Made by a program: the position numbers and the translations under genes. The notes under the pieces are model-generated. The model did no database searches. It was not told the DNA's origin and worked only from the letters and a program-made list of their open reading frames with translations. A DNA stretch of 64,000 bases, taken from contig JAJEKB010021604.1 in NCBI GenBank assembly GCA_022393335.1, positions 62,001 through 126,000 on the forward strand. Direction: 5' to 3'. Shown here one piece after another: positions 11,422 to 24,441 of the stretch. Within the stretch, counting starts at the first letter, position 1. Every line of letters starts with the position of its first letter. Source of the DNA: Macrotrachela quadricornifera (taxonomy: Eukaryota; Rotifera; Eurotatoria; Philodinida; Philodinidae).

Positions 11422-11760
11422 GGTATTCATAGATTTCCAAGGGCTATTATACATAGGTATCCATAGATCCTTATATACTATACTATTGGGGTACCCTTAA
11501 ATCCTTACAGCTATCATATAAAGGTAATATTAGGTTCTCATAATCTATTATATAGAGATACCCTTAGGTCCTCAAAGTTCATCATACAGAGGTAACCATA
11601 AGTCCTTACATGCTATACTATGAGGGTATTCTTAGGTTCTCATACCCTATACTATTAAGGTATCCTTATGTCCTCATATGATATACTACAGAGGTACTCT
11701 CAGATCATTATGCTATATACGATTGAGCTACCTTTAGGTTTTGGAGCCTAATACTATGGA
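11422..11760. repeat. 34-bp minisatellite, about 10 diverged copies
   Basis: Units start at about 11422, 11456, 11490, 11523, 11556, 11591, 11625, 11659, 11693 and 11727, a spacing of 33-35 bp. Each begins GGTAtCCtTAGgTCCT and continues with CATATGCTATACTAT-like sequence. Copies are diverged but the period is regular. Confidence 0.8.
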
Positions 11761-12019
11761 ATTAAAGTTTTGATGTTAAGGTGATTCAAGAGATTATTAG
11801 ATTGGAAAGCGATATGACAGCTGCTGGTATGTCACATCAATATCAATATGTTGCAAAATCAATCCTGCATTCCAAATCATCAACCACAAGGATCTTCGAA
11901 CAAACTTTATTAAAGAAATCGTTATTTTTTTAAGACAACCTATCCCAGATGCATAATTTGTTTCTCAAAACTCGACACTTACTATTGTCACGTTTCAATC
12001 CATAGATACCGGAGTCCTA

Positions 12020-12150
12020 TGAGCACTAATATAATATAGCATATGAAGATCTAAGAGCGTCTCTATATAATAGACTTCGAGGGCCCAAGCATATCTTCGT
12101 AGTATGGCATATAAGGATGCAAGGGTACTTCTATATAACATATCTTGAGG
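12020..12150. repeat. inverted copies of the 34-bp minisatellite unit
   Basis: About three units read as the reverse complement of the 11422-11760 repeat, for example AATATAGCATATGAAGATCT near 12032 and TAGTATGGCATATAAGGATG near 12100. The two arrays face each other across about 260 bp (11761-12019) that shows no repeat, giving a large imperfect inverted structure. Confidence 0.6.
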
Positions 12151-12270
12151 ACTTTGGAGCGATTTGAATTGAGAATAAAAAGTTCTTAGCTTTTATTCTG
12201 TGAATTATAATAACCCATGTCATCAAAATCGTGATCAATGCACGGTTATATCGCGATTTTTCTTGAATCG

Positions 12271-12520
12271 GTAAGTGTCTTAATTCTATCCCTAATCCCT
12301 TATTTATATCCCATACTCCTTATTCCTATCCTCAACCTCTTAATTCCATATCGATTCCCTTATTCCTATATCTATCCGCTTAGTTCTATTCTTAACCCCA
12401 TAATGCTATATCTACCTTCCTATTTTTATCCTTAACCTCTTCTTCCTATTGCTAACTCTTTATTTCTATATCTAATTTCTTATTTCTACATATACTCCTC
12501 AAAAGTTTATACAACCCTTT
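12271..12520. repeat. 20-bp minisatellite, pyrimidine-rich
   Basis: About 12 units of exactly or nearly 20 bp with consensus CTTATTCCTATCCTTAACCC. A more degenerate continuation can be followed to about 12800. The array is read in no convincing coding frame; the short ORF across it is simply the translated repeat. Confidence 0.8.
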
Positions 12521-12800
12521 ATAGCTACTACTGACTCCTTACTCCTATGCCTAAGCTATCCATAATGGAACCTTTATTTGTATATTGAACTTATTATATT
12601 AATATCTTACCACTTGCAATTATATCTGACTTGATACCTGTGTCTAACCCCTCATAACTGTGCCTTTCCTATTTTAGCTATGCTTTAAATTCGAATATCT
12701 ATATGTCATCATTGCTAACAAAGTGTAAACTCTTATGTCTATACTGAATCACCTATTACTAGTGGTTAGCGCTTATATCTGTATCCAACTCAATAAAACA

Positions 12801-14029
12801 GTGTCTAACCACGAATTGTATGCTCAGCAAGAAAGTTAAAAAAATGTTAAAACTTTTGTGTTTGCTCAAAAAAAAAATAGTTTCACATTCTTCTGTAAGT
12901 TTCAAAAAAAATTTAATGCTTTATCATTCGTATGAAGTTAGCATTAGCACAATAAACATTTATCTTACTCACATAAGCTTCATTTGGGTATATGAGTAGA
13001 GTAACAATGTGCAAAGAAAGAAAAATTGTCGTGACACTGAGGACAAATGTCCAAAAATACAGCAAGTGTAGTGTTGTGTTGTTAGGAGCAGTAATTGTTT
13101 GCATAATGCCGATGCTAACTTAATACAATCGCATAAATATTCAGTTACTTTATTAACAATAATAGAAACGTTTTGCATCTGTTTTTCAATTTTAGTAGAG
13201 AAATATCAGAGATATCGTTAAATAATGGAATCCTATAGCTGAGACAATGGTATTGTTCTCATCTTTCGTACCCATTATCTGAGGGCCTTTTACCTAACTA
13301 TATAGAAGTCCTTATATTCGATCTTAGCATATTTATTAATGTCAATCCATTTAAATCTGACAATAATCTGATGCATATGTTTCAATTCTCAATACCTATT
13401 TCCATCTAGCTGCACTGTATGTATCTTATATGTCTTTTATTATTTCAATATTCGTGAATGTCTCCTGATATGAGAGCGACACGAAAGTAATCACATCAAT
13501 AATAGAAGTTTATTTTGTGAATAATCATTTTTTACACAACGGAGTTACTGATTTGGATCGTCAATGGCCCGTTTAGAATTGCTGTTTGCTCTTTTTCTGA
13601 ATTACAAAATATTAAATTCAGTAAATCCGTTATTTAGTCGCTACTTAATAACAATAAGTTCTCACCCTTAGCTTAAAATATATTGAAGTAGAACAGAGTA
13701 TTTTAAAGTACCTTGAAGTACGATGTGCTCCCCTGGAGTTTATTCCTTCTCCTTGTTGATATATGATTATAAATGGATCAATTAAGTTGTCAGTTGCGTA
13801 TCACATTACAGTATAATACCTATGCAAAGAAACGAGGCATACTTTTATCGGGTATAAACATGTTTCATATTATTGATTTGTCCTTTATAAATACTGTGAC
13901 AAAGATCTCATCATATCTGTGAGTTATGAAAGAATTAAAGAAAAACATATTCATCTGATTTCTGATTCTATTTTCTCGTGTTCTCCTATATAATATTGTG
14001 TTTTATATGATATGAACACATAACTGAAG
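12801..14029. other. intergenic region, no gene seen
   Basis: AT-rich DNA. Two overlapping short minus-strand frames near 12913-13178 lack any family signature and are taken as chance ORFs. Confidence 0.4.
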
Positions 14030-14345
14030 ATCTAAAGTTCTTCACTGTGAACTGAATTTTGTCTGCAAAGGATAAGAGAAACTGCACCGTATAATAAATG
14101 TATTTGAAGAAAAAGGAAAAAACGGACAAAGAACTGAAAAACAAAAACTGAGGAACTGACTTTCAATCGAACAAAACACACATATATAGAGAAAAAGAAC
14201 GGGATCAAAGATAACATTTTTTCTCGAATGCAACACATTAAATAAAAGGGCATAAAACATGATACGTATGGAGAGAGGAAAAAGAATGTCTGTAAATGTG
14301 ACATATTGTAGAAGAAGAAAGAGAAACGGTAACGAGGGCACTCAT
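14030..14345. repeat. dispersed copy of the ~250-bp repeat found at 51300-52705
   Basis: Shares ordered blocks with the tandem array at 51300-52705: GTCTGCAAAGGATAAGAGAA followed by an A-rich GAAAAAC run, and, at the far end, AAAGAATGTCTGTAAATGTG, then GAAAGAGAAACGG and a GCGAGCACACT-like tail (here ACGAGGGCACT). The two overlapping minus-strand ORFs here are translations of this repeat. Confidence 0.55.
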
Positions 14346-17084
14346 CATCACTAACACTTACTAAACAACATTATGAAGAGTGTTTGTCATAGCTAGTAAC
14401 AGTTTCTAACTACTCTGGAATCTTTTTTTCCACAATAGTGATATTAAGTGAAACTTTTTTATTATATTTTACCACGTTGAAATCATCACAGTTTAACACA
14501 TATTTATTTGTATTTCCTATTACATTAAACTCTATTATCTGTTAATCTATTCGAAATTATACTATTAACAATAATTTTGTAGTTTATATTCAAAAACTTG
14601 TATAAAAACAGAAAATTTTAATAGTGTAACTTAAAATAGATTAACAAATAATTCTACCTTTCTTATTTATTTTTCTGCCCAATTTTCTCATATTTATACA
14701 GAAAGATGATTAAGAAGTTATTTTAAGTAAAAATTTTTCATTTTACATCAGTAAATTAAATTTTTCCACGTCAATAGACCGCGTTTTTTTTTACATATGC
14801 TCACAAACAACTTTCTTTTCTTCACGGGTTTAATTATTTTTCTTCCCTTAAGATATGAATGCTAAAATATTTTTCTTAAAAAATATAATAGTAGTTTCTT
14901 AATTATACACAGTAACAGATGTGTAAAATCAACAGGTTTGTTTTGTCGTCTAATGAACGATATGATTCATATTAATTGATAAATGAAAAAAAATAAAGAG
15001 ATACACAGTGTGAATTTTTCTTTAGAATGTACATTATATAGTTAAGACATGTCCGCGATTTCAATTGATAGATTAACGTACAAATATAGACGCATATCAA
15101 TCTAATGCAAAATTAATATCGTATTATTTTTCTAGTATCGACAAAGGTATAAACAGATTGAGAATTTTAATTATATTGATCAATATGCTGTAGTAGTTAC
15201 GTCAATTATTCTTCGAATCTTAACAATTATATATATATATATAGATAATCAAAGCATGTTACTCTATTTAACTATCCAAATTATTAGTGAGTTTGAGAGT
15301 GTTTTTTTCTCGCTCGAAATGTGCCAAATGTAACTAAATGTATTTATTTTTATAACTATCAGATTACATTTAAAATATGTCATTTTTATCTAGAAATTCA
15401 TGCATAAGGATAATAAGATACAGCTTTTTTCTTCATTTCTATATATATGTATTTCATGAAAGAGTTCTTCGTACCAACGAGTGAGGTGCTTGCTTTTTTT
15501 TAGTGAATTCATACATTTTAGAGGATTACTATCAGCTAAATTAACTGGAAAATACTGTTCTTCATCAGTTGATTCTTCAATGTGATTGAATTTAGAAAGA
15601 CTGACGTATGTAACATGAAGATAAGAACTTAATCGTAAATTTCATTCATTTTCTTCTTGCTGTAGCTGTAAAACTTTTTATTATACTATCCTAACCGTAT
15701 ATTAATACGTAATTATTTTGTTTTCGTAAAGATATAATGATCATGCTCTGTTTTTAGTCATCATTGAAAATGTATAATAAGTAATGAAAGTTTAAGTCGA
15801 CCTCTCACACTCACAAACGACCATTTACAATGCAGAACGGAAATATATACAGAGGTCATACATGTGTTTGCTAGCAGAAATGAATAAGCTCGATTAAATG
15901 AATCAGAGAAGGGAATAATATCTTCAATGAAGATATAGATAATGCTTCTTGTACTCTCATTTGACGCATTCAAATTTTTAACTTATCCTTACGTGTATAT
16001 ATTGCACAGGCAACTATATTTACAGAGCAGTTAGACGAGATACTGTTCTTCATTAATATAATGTAACTAGAGGCCTCTGGTGGGAGATTGGACTCAAGAC
16101 GGAGGAAGCGAAACTCCTGGAATGTGTACTTCTACTATACTCCCCTCTGTTGTCTTTACTCCAGTTGTACTCCATGAATACGAAACATTCGACTTTTCCT
16201 GTTTGGTTAGACTTTAATAGTATAGATTGCTGCTAACAATGTTAATTCAGTAACCTTTTTATTTTTTAAATTTTCTTTTCATTCTATAATGAAGCACATA
16301 TGAAGTATAAAATAAGTTTTGAGCCCAGTTATTTAGATTTGTTAAAACGAAAAAATAATCAATTTGATCAAGAGCATTCTTTTAAAACCAATTATCATAA
16401 AGAACCATGAATAATATTTTATTTTGAATAACAATTTTTTTACAAGTCATAATAATATCCAAAAACGTCATACAATTTAATGAGTACAAAATAATAATAA
16501 TAATAATGTTTTATTAATTTTTTTGTTAAAGCTGTTTTTTACTTTTTTGGATCTACCGTTTTCTTTTCTTTAACTAATTATTTGTGGAACCGTTTTAAAA
16601 CCCCATATAATCATTAAACCAATTGTATGAATAATCCTTTTGACCAAAACGACAGGTACAATCTTGAGGGTGAGGATGAGGGAACATCTATTTCTTAGAG
16701 ATACACGACTTATAAATTTTTCAGTACAATGTGTATAAACATTATTTTCTTGAACAAAAACTTTTAGATCATTTTCGACAGTACAGGTAGAACATTCACG
16801 CCATAATCTTCGAGACATAAATATTAGAAAAAAATAGTAGCACTAATTCTACAAATCTTCCTTATTTTCTCGTCCATATATGAACGTATATATGTATACT
16901 TTTTTCCGTTCTATGACCAATTACCTGAAAGTTCCCGAATTGAAAAAGTTTGTCTATTATAATATAGTTGTTTGACAGCAGTGATAAATGTATATGACAA
17001 GGCTAGACTATTGATTTAGGTTCAATATATGAAAATATTCTGTTAGAAAATATGCAATACAGAACACATATACATCCCTGATAT
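14346..17084. other. intergenic region, mostly featureless
   Basis: About 2.7 kb of AT-rich DNA. The only candidate gene is the 82-aa ORF at 16570-16818 listed separately. A slightly GC-richer patch at 16070-16160 shows no recognisable gene or RNA. Confidence 0.4.
16570..16818 (-). CDS. hypothetical 82-aa ORF, unrecognised
   Basis: ATG at 16818, 82 residues, beginning MSRRLWRECSTCTVENDL with a CxxC pair and ending in a hydrophobic segment (TIGLMIIWGF) that could span a membrane. No family recognised, no intron or promoter evidence. A weak candidate only. Confidence 0.15.
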   Translation of the reverse strand: MSRRLWRECSTCTVENDLKVFVQENNVYTHCTEKFISRVSLRNRCSLILTLKIVPVVLVKRIIHTIGLMIIWGFKTVPQIIS

Positions 17085-17406
17085 AAAATCTCTTATCGCA
17101 ATCTATGCAGAATTAAAATGTACAAAACCAAATAGCTGAAGTAATGCTACTTGATAATGTCTCTCACGATCGATAAGAAGGAAAGTGTACCAAATTTTTA
17201 CCCATATATATATATACTTCAATTTTCTTTCTTTCTGAATAAATCCTTTTATGAAACATAAACTGAAAGAAAGTTGAAATATATATGGGTAAAAAAGTGT
17301 GCACACTTTTCTTCTCATCGATCGCGAGAGACATTAATAAACAGCATTGCTATAATTATTTGATGTTTCATGTTTTTATTCTGCATAGATTGCGATGAGA
17401 AATTTT
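17085..17406. mobile_element. 322-bp foldback MITE
   Basis: The ends are inverted copies: CTTATCGCAATCTATGCAGA near 17091 and TCTGCATAGATTGCGATGAG near 17380. Pairing continues inward: GTCTCTCACGATCGATAAG at about 17159 faces CATCGATCGCGAGAGAC ending at about 17332, and TACCCATATATATAT faces ATATATATGGGTA. Nearly the whole element can fold on itself. No coding frame. Superfamily not assigned. Confidence 0.7.
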
Positions 17407-19617
17407 GTATTAGGTTTGTATAATGATTTGTTGATATTAGGAATATTTGCAATAATAAAATAGATTTCTGAATAGTAAGGATTCTATATTATTTATTATA
17501 TTTATTTAAGATTCAATCGTATGAAGTAAACCAATGAATAAAAAAAAAGTCTTTTTATTTATTTTATTTTTATTGTTGATTCAAGTTCTATTGATAAAGT
17601 TAATCAACAAACAGTAGATGTCTTATTTCAAATGATTATATTCTGATTATTTTATGGAAACAATTTAACATACAGTAAGAACTTTAATAGTTAGTTTCTA
17701 TTTTAAATAACAGCGATCGAAATCATTATTTTTCAGCTTGCTTGGATGAAGTACGATTGTAAACGATCTATCTGAAAGCTTTTTTAGAACATAGCTTTAT
17801 TAATATTAACTAACAATTTAAATTGCTATTGTCTCATTTTATATCGCTCAATATCATCGAGAAAACAATCGTTGTGCTAATTAGGAACATTTAGACGAAA
17901 TATCTAAGGCCTCATCTCAAGTACGTTTTAATGAGCTGAAATTCGGAGTATGTATTGAGACTGAAGTGGGAAGGCTATGGTCAAATTTTCAGCTCGAAAC
18001 TCTGACGTTTGCCAGAGATATAAATCGAATAATAAGCAAAAAATAGCTCATTTTCAGAGAAGGTTTTCTCGGACTAAGCTCTCTTAATATATTTAACATT
18101 CTTTTTTGTTTGAAAGAGTTTCTTAGGGTATAGGATATCACAGAGCTCTTTTTTTAAATTCTTACCTTTTTACCAGAGAAAGGGGCGCACATGTACAATG
18201 ATTCAAAAATAGGTGTCGAATCACATTTGTGTCCGTATATACAATAAAAAAACAAAGCTTAATTAAGACAAAAGACTCTGTAGTGCCTTGCATCTCGGCG
18301 CACTCTTTCAAAGAGAAAGAAAAAATTTCAACATATTGACAGTGTCTGGATCGAGAATTCCCTGACAAAAGATCAAAAAATCATAAACCAAGAAAAAACG
18401 AAAAACATAAGAACTTTCAAATAAAAAAAATATGCGTTGGATAAAAAAAAATAGATCATACTTGAAAGATCTGAAGACGAACTGTCTTCCTATGTATTTA
18501 TCTTAATTTCGAAATTCTTGACGAAAATTGACTTTTTTCGAGAAGAGAAAAGCCTTAAATGACTAGATAATTATCATTGTTTTTTCAATAAAATTAAATT
18601 CGCATTTTAAACTCGTACTTCTCTACAACAATATCAAACAATGGGTTTCAATCATTCTTATAGTACAAAAATCTAATTGAGAAATATTCAAAATTAAATC
18701 CTTGTTCTATCATTGAAAGTTCTTGTTGACTTAGTTTTTATATATAAATCGAAATATTTCCAGAGTGAGAATGTGATCTTATTCAGCATAGTTGTTTGTG
18801 GTAATAACTAAAAATAGAATGTTCTAACAAAAAACTCTTTGCTACTGTATGAAGAAGATTATTTTTTAATATTCGAGATAACTAAAATGAAAGTTAACTA
18901 CTATTCTTCTTTAACGATTGAAAACTAGTTGCTACTAACAGATATCAAGCAATATAAGATTTTTTTAAGGGTTCCATAATAATAAAACGTCTTATCAATT
19001 TTACCATTTCTTGAGTGTACAAAATGCTAATGAGATAGGACGCATTCCAAAACTTGCAAAAATCGTGTATTCTAACAAGTTTCGAATGTTTTTTACAACG
19101 TTAAATATTTTTACGTTTTTAAAATGCATTAGAATATACACTTATAATGATTTTTGAATGAATAATACATGAAAGAATATTGAAATAATAAATAAAAGAG
19201 AAATATATAAATGTTTAGCATTTTTTTATTGGAAGGAAAATTTTAGCTACTTATAATGCATAAATGAGTGCTATTTTACGCATATATTTATTGTTCGTTT
19301 GATTTAAACTTTTTTTTTGCTCTTATAAAATAGATCTCATTAGCATATAAATCATTGTAATATCAAGTCATTCTGATCTTTTCTTTAAGTACTTCTCACA
19401 CTATTTGTATATTGAGTTTTATTCTTAGTAAAATTCGTGTTGAAAATTTGTCTTTAGAAAGAAAGAGTGAAGTAAAAATTTAGATAAGATACTGCCAATA
19501 CAAATTATTCCAATCAAAAAATACGAAATATTTGAAGGATGTCGCTTTTTGAGAAAAATACATTCTTTCTCAATATGTGCCAAAATTTCTATTTTACTCT
19601 ATTTCAGATTTAGTATC
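17407..19617. other. intergenic region, no gene seen
   Basis: About 2.2 kb of AT-rich sequence with no recognisable gene, tandem array or inverted-repeat element. Confidence 0.4.
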
Positions 19618-20400
19618 AATAAAACTCAATAGAAACGAATTGTTGAATTGATTCAAGATGTAAAATTTTATTGGTGGTGGTGGTGCTTTAAATTGTGTCG
19701 AATACATCACGTATAGGATGATTTATTAAATCCAACAAGTTTATCTACGTAAGCAATGGAACCAAACATTTTTTCTCATCCTTTTTATCATATTACCCTT
19801 CAACACGTCAAGTATCAATTTTTTTCTTTCCTTTTCTACGTTGAGAGGAAATGTTTTTACCAGTTCTAAAGCTATTTTAGGGTATATTCGATTTCATATA
19901 AGACTTTTGATCAAATACTAAATGCAGATTTGGAATCAGCACAAAAAACTGAGTCAAACGAAGTGTTTCATTTTTTAACTCATATGCAACAATTTCAGTT
20001 CTCCGAGTACACTGCAAAAAATGGGCGAAAATGAAAATTGTTAGATCGACTTAAAAGATACATTATTTGACTCAGTTTTTTGTGCTGATTCCAAATCTGC
20101 ATTTTGCCTTTGACTGGAAGTTTTATTTGAAATCGAAAACCATTAAATAACGTCTAAAATTACTTTGGAACTAGTCAAAAGGTGCCCTCTCAACCTAGGA
20201 AAGGAAAGGAAAGGAAAAAAAATGCAATACTTAATGCATTGACAGATGATATGATAAATAGAATGAAATAAAATATTTGACTTCACCACTTACGTAGATA
20301 AACTTAATAGGTTTAGAAAATCGTTCTATACGTAGTGCACTCGAAGCGCTACCACTTATCAGTTGATTTAACAATTCGTTTCTACGCAGTTTTTTTTATG
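19618..20400. mobile_element. ~780-bp foldback element with 37-bp perfect inner arms
   Basis: Outer arms: AGAAACGAATTGTT near 19625 pairs with AACAATTCGTTTCTACG near 20370, and AAGTTTATCTACGTAAGC near 19738 with CTTACGTAGATAAACTT near 20290. Inner arms: 19922-19958 and 20066-20102 are perfect 37-base reverse complements (core ATTTGGAATCAGCACAAAAA). The element has no coding frame. It resembles a large foldback or MITE of unassigned superfamily. Confidence 0.75.
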
Positions 20401-21663
20401 CTGAATCTGGAAAGATTGTTTTCAGAAGTAGAAACAAATTTTACTGAAAATTCGAATTGCCTGCACCATATAATTTTCTAGAAAATTTCACACCACTTCT
20501 ATTAATTGTACATCTTACTAAAGAAAAATTTATTATATAAATTGAATTGAGGCTTCTTGGTTATTCTTTATAAGTCTTATCACATAATTAGGTATTATTC
20601 AAGTTAAATCGATGGTATAAAACAGCATGGAAAGTTCTGACTTCTTCCTCTTCCGCAAAATAGAAATTCAGTAGGCTCATAACGTGTTTTGAAAGTCAAC
20701 AGTTTGAAGATGGACTTCTATTATAAATAAATTTTTATTTTGTATTATAGTTATGATTTAATTAAATTACAAGCAAAGAAGTACTCAACAATTCTTGAAT
20801 CAGAAATTTCAAGTCAACTGATTGAATTTAAAACACCAGCAATAGTTTTTGGCAAATCGGAGCTTGCTTTTCGATTTATAACCAGTTTTATATTATCAAT
20901 TCATACTACTTATCACATCCACATTCCCGTTTATTTTCAATACCTCGTTGATCTTGATATGAATACAAAGTAATAAAGTTAGTACAATATTTTATTTGGA
21001 GAATTGTTGAGGATTTTAAATTTTAATATAACCATTCAATAGAGAAAATTATTTTCTATAAATCTGTGCAAGACCGAGTTCTGCAGGAGCTATAAGCATT
21101 TTTCTGAGAGTCTCGATTTCAGCCAATTGACCTTGGATTAACTAAAAGAACCTTGAGACATAGATAATTGACTATGCTGAATCTAGTGGTGATATTTATT
21201 TTCAGTTTTGCAGCCATTGAACGCATTAAATTGAATATTTCTGAAATTTTCATATTCGAACGGTTTCTGGCTATATATGACGTATTGAGTCGATATTTTG
21301 AAAAATTTTCAATTTAGTAAACTAATTCGCTGTGAAATTGAAAATAAACATCACCACTCGTCTCAGCACATCCTAATTTTTCTTCTCAAGTCCGATACAT
21401 GTTCACACGATTTAAAAGTGATTATCACTCACTGTTATGAGAAGTTTCATTTATCAGTTAAAGACCTGTTCATACTTCTATCAAATAAATAAAAATTAGC
21501 ATCACTTCGTTTCTGAACTGTGCATAATTTTATCATCGATACGAACACCATTTTAAACACAACTAAGAACTAAATAGATCTTTTCAAAGAATAAAAAAAA
21601 CTTCATAGTCCATGAAATCCTATTTGTAATTGATTATCTATCTCTAAGTTTTTTGTTTCAGAA
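20401..21663. other. intergenic region and probable 5' UTR of the GT17 gene
   Basis: AT-rich with two short plus-strand ORFs (20740-20973 and 21298-21492) that show no family signature. A pyrimidine-rich tract ending in TTTGTTTCAG at 21652-21661 looks like a splice acceptor three bases before the GT17 start codon, so a noncoding first exon probably lies upstream. Confidence 0.45.
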
Positions 21664-24441
21664 ATGTTACGTCGTTTAATGATAATAATTTCCTCACGTC
21701 GACTATCATTTTCTTACATTATTTCAATTTTATTATTCTGTCTATTACTATATTCATACTACAATTGTTCTTATCGTGGTTCACAATTATTTCGAACAAT
21801 ATTTCTTCTGCCTTCTTCATCATGTCCTACTATAGTAACTATAAATAATATGTCAACTTCTAGTTTAATTACTTCTTCATTATCATCTCGTCGTAAGATT
21901 ATTTATGCATTTCCATTTAATCAAGAATTTGAACTTTTGGAAGCAATATTTAATGAAACTGGTGATCTAATTGAAAAATATATTGTATTAGAATCAAATT
22001 ATTCAGCATTTGGAGAACCAAAACCAAGAAGGTTATATACAAAATTGCAGGTAAATTGACGTTCGAGAAAAGAAAATAACACGAGCCGTTCAGAGTAGAC
22101 GCCTGTTTTTGTTAGATAATAGTTTTAAGAGAGATTTTCCTAATTAATCAAATATGTACGATAAGTTTATTACTTGAAATGTACTTGTATATATTTGAAA
22201 AATTCATTATTTTCTTCCAATTATAAGACAATTTTTAAATGTCAATTCTGTTTCTGATCATTATACAGAATGATTCCAATTACTTAGAACCATATCGTTC
22301 AAAATTACATTACGTCTTTCTTGATCATTTTCCAGCTGGTGGTCGTGAAGATGGATGGATTGCAGATCGTTATATACGTGGTAGTCTTGGACGACTTGGT
22401 ATATCAAAACTAGTTTCAACATTATCATTAACTGATCTAATCCTAGTAACTGATCTCGATGAAATGATTAATCGTCAAACAATTCAATATTTATTAAATA
22501 CAAAAGAAAAATTTACAGAACCAATTGGTATGTCATTTGAATGGTCTATCTATGGTTATTTTTGGAAATTACCATCACATACACGGACTGTTAATGGTTG
22601 CACACTAAGAATGTTACGTTATGCATTTGATTATGATACACAACTATTACGTGATTGGGAAAAATCAAAACGATTACCAAAAGTTAAATTATACCTAGGT
22701 ATGTATATACGGTTTCGAAAGAATCATGATTTAAAGAAAATATAAAATGTGAAATATGAAAAGGCTAAAAGTTTGATTTTAGTTGCTCTGTTTTAAACGT
22801 CACAAATGAGCTTGACAACCTTGAGAGAAGTGCTAAAAACTTCGTACTGATAAATTAAGCTAATATCATAGATTTGTTTTTCTCAACACATGTTATTTAA
22901 CATTCCTCTTCACAGATTATTAATATGTAGGTTAATTCATCTTCTACAAGTATGCTTATTATCTTTATATCTAAAATTAATGTTAGCAACATATTAAAAA
23001 CAGAAGAAAGATAAGGTTTGGTTACGTAGTTTAATGCTATCGTTCACTATGATATTTTTTGACTGATTATCGAGTAATGATATAAATACTTCATCGTAGT
23101 TAACTAATACTTTACTGTAATCATCAATAACGATTATGGCTGTTTTTATTGCTAACGATGATTATATAATTCATAGACCTTTGTTTATATGCACTATACC
23201 TTTAACTATTTATTCAATCACATGACAACAATCACTTTTAAACTTTAAAGAAGTTAAACATTTTTGTCCTTTTTAGTAAGATCTATATTTGTTTTATTCT
23301 GGAATAAATGAATGATCATTACTTGATAAATGAAATTCTATCTTGCATCAACGTTGATTCGATTATATATTCATTATTTTCCCTCGTATAAATAAAAACA
23401 AAATTGAAGAATTTTTAATCTTACCTAATAATTAAAGATTTTCTACAAAAAAATGAAACGTGAGTGGATAAATTGATAAGAAATTGAGTTGTATCATTTT
23501 TTTAAAAAATTTCTATCTAGTTCTTTACTATCTTCATCGATTCAACCAGCAAGACCTTAATATATAATAAGACGTCAAAGATATGCTTAAAAGCGAATGC
23601 GAATTACATCAAAACATGATAAATAATCGAAAATTTTGATGATCCATTTGCCAATGATAGTGGTTACTTTTTTTTCGAATAATATTAATTTCGTCGATTG
23701 TTTTTGATGTTAATTCTACTCGATTTACAATAGAAACTGACTTCTAGGAACCGAAGTCGTACAACTCTGTTCACATAGTGATCAATTAATACTAAATATA
23801 AAATTTCTTTTATGTCAAATCAAAAATCAATAATAGCTTAAAAACGAAAGATAACTTTGATAATAAATCATCATGGAAAATAAAGTATAGTAATGAATAT
23901 TTTCTAATTTCATAAAATCCTTAATATAATGATTGCGTTGAAAAATCATCGTCACGGCATCATGATTAAAATATATAGGAATAACAGTATATAGTTTAGT
24001 GTCTGTTATATCCTTGTTTATATTCATAGTTTTGTGTAAATAGTGAATTTGAATCTTGTATGTTATTTCTCTTTTTCTCTATGTCTAGATATGCATTCTA
24101 ATGAATCACGTTCTACTGTTCACTTTATACCACATACAGCCGGTTGGCATTGTTCTTGGTGTTTTCGTCCTGAAAATATTGTTATTAAATTGATATCAGC
24201 ACAAAATGGTGATTTTCCACGTTGGGGAAATTATCCTGAAAAATTAAATCTAAAATATATTAGTGAAAATATTCGATTGGGACGATGGTTTGATGGTAAT
24301 TCTTTGAATATGAAGAAAATGACCATTTTAGAAGATACAAATCGAGAAACATTTGCACCAAAATATTTTCTAAATAATGAAAAAAAATTTGATTATTTAT
24401 TAAGAAATATTTATTTGGAAAATAGAACAGAAAAAATGTGA
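21664..24441 (+). CDS. GT17 (MGAT3-like) beta-1,4-N-acetylglucosaminyltransferase
   Basis: Three exons, 21664-22050, 22269-22698 and 24089-24441, give a 389-residue protein. Donors are GTAAAT and GTATGT, acceptors TATACAG and TGTCTAG, and phases fit (0, then 1). Residues about 14-36 form a signal anchor (IISILLFCLLLYSYY), as expected for a type II Golgi enzyme. The luminal part starts IIYAFPFNQEFELLEAIFNE and contains the family's GREDGWIADRYIRG block and the acidic DLDE motif at 191-194 (probable metal/UDP-sugar site). Exon 3 carries AGWHCSWCF, matching the Gly-Trp-His-Cys block of GT17. Family members add a bisecting GlcNAc to the core mannose of N-glycans; rotifer substrates are unknown. 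Intron 2 (1,390 bp) is large and contains no element I recognise. Confidence 0.85.

Noticed and set aside
14032..14341. Two overlapping minus-strand ORFs of 90 and 99 codons
   Set aside because: Phe/Ser-rich translations of an A-rich dispersed repeat that recurs at 51300-52705; no protein family.
16070..16160. GC-richer patch considered as a tRNA or SINE
   Set aside because: No cloverleaf, no B-box-like GGTTCGAATCC and no A-rich tail found.
20740..20973. 77-codon plus-strand ORF
   Set aside because: No recognisable motif and no splice or polyA context; adjacent to a foldback element.
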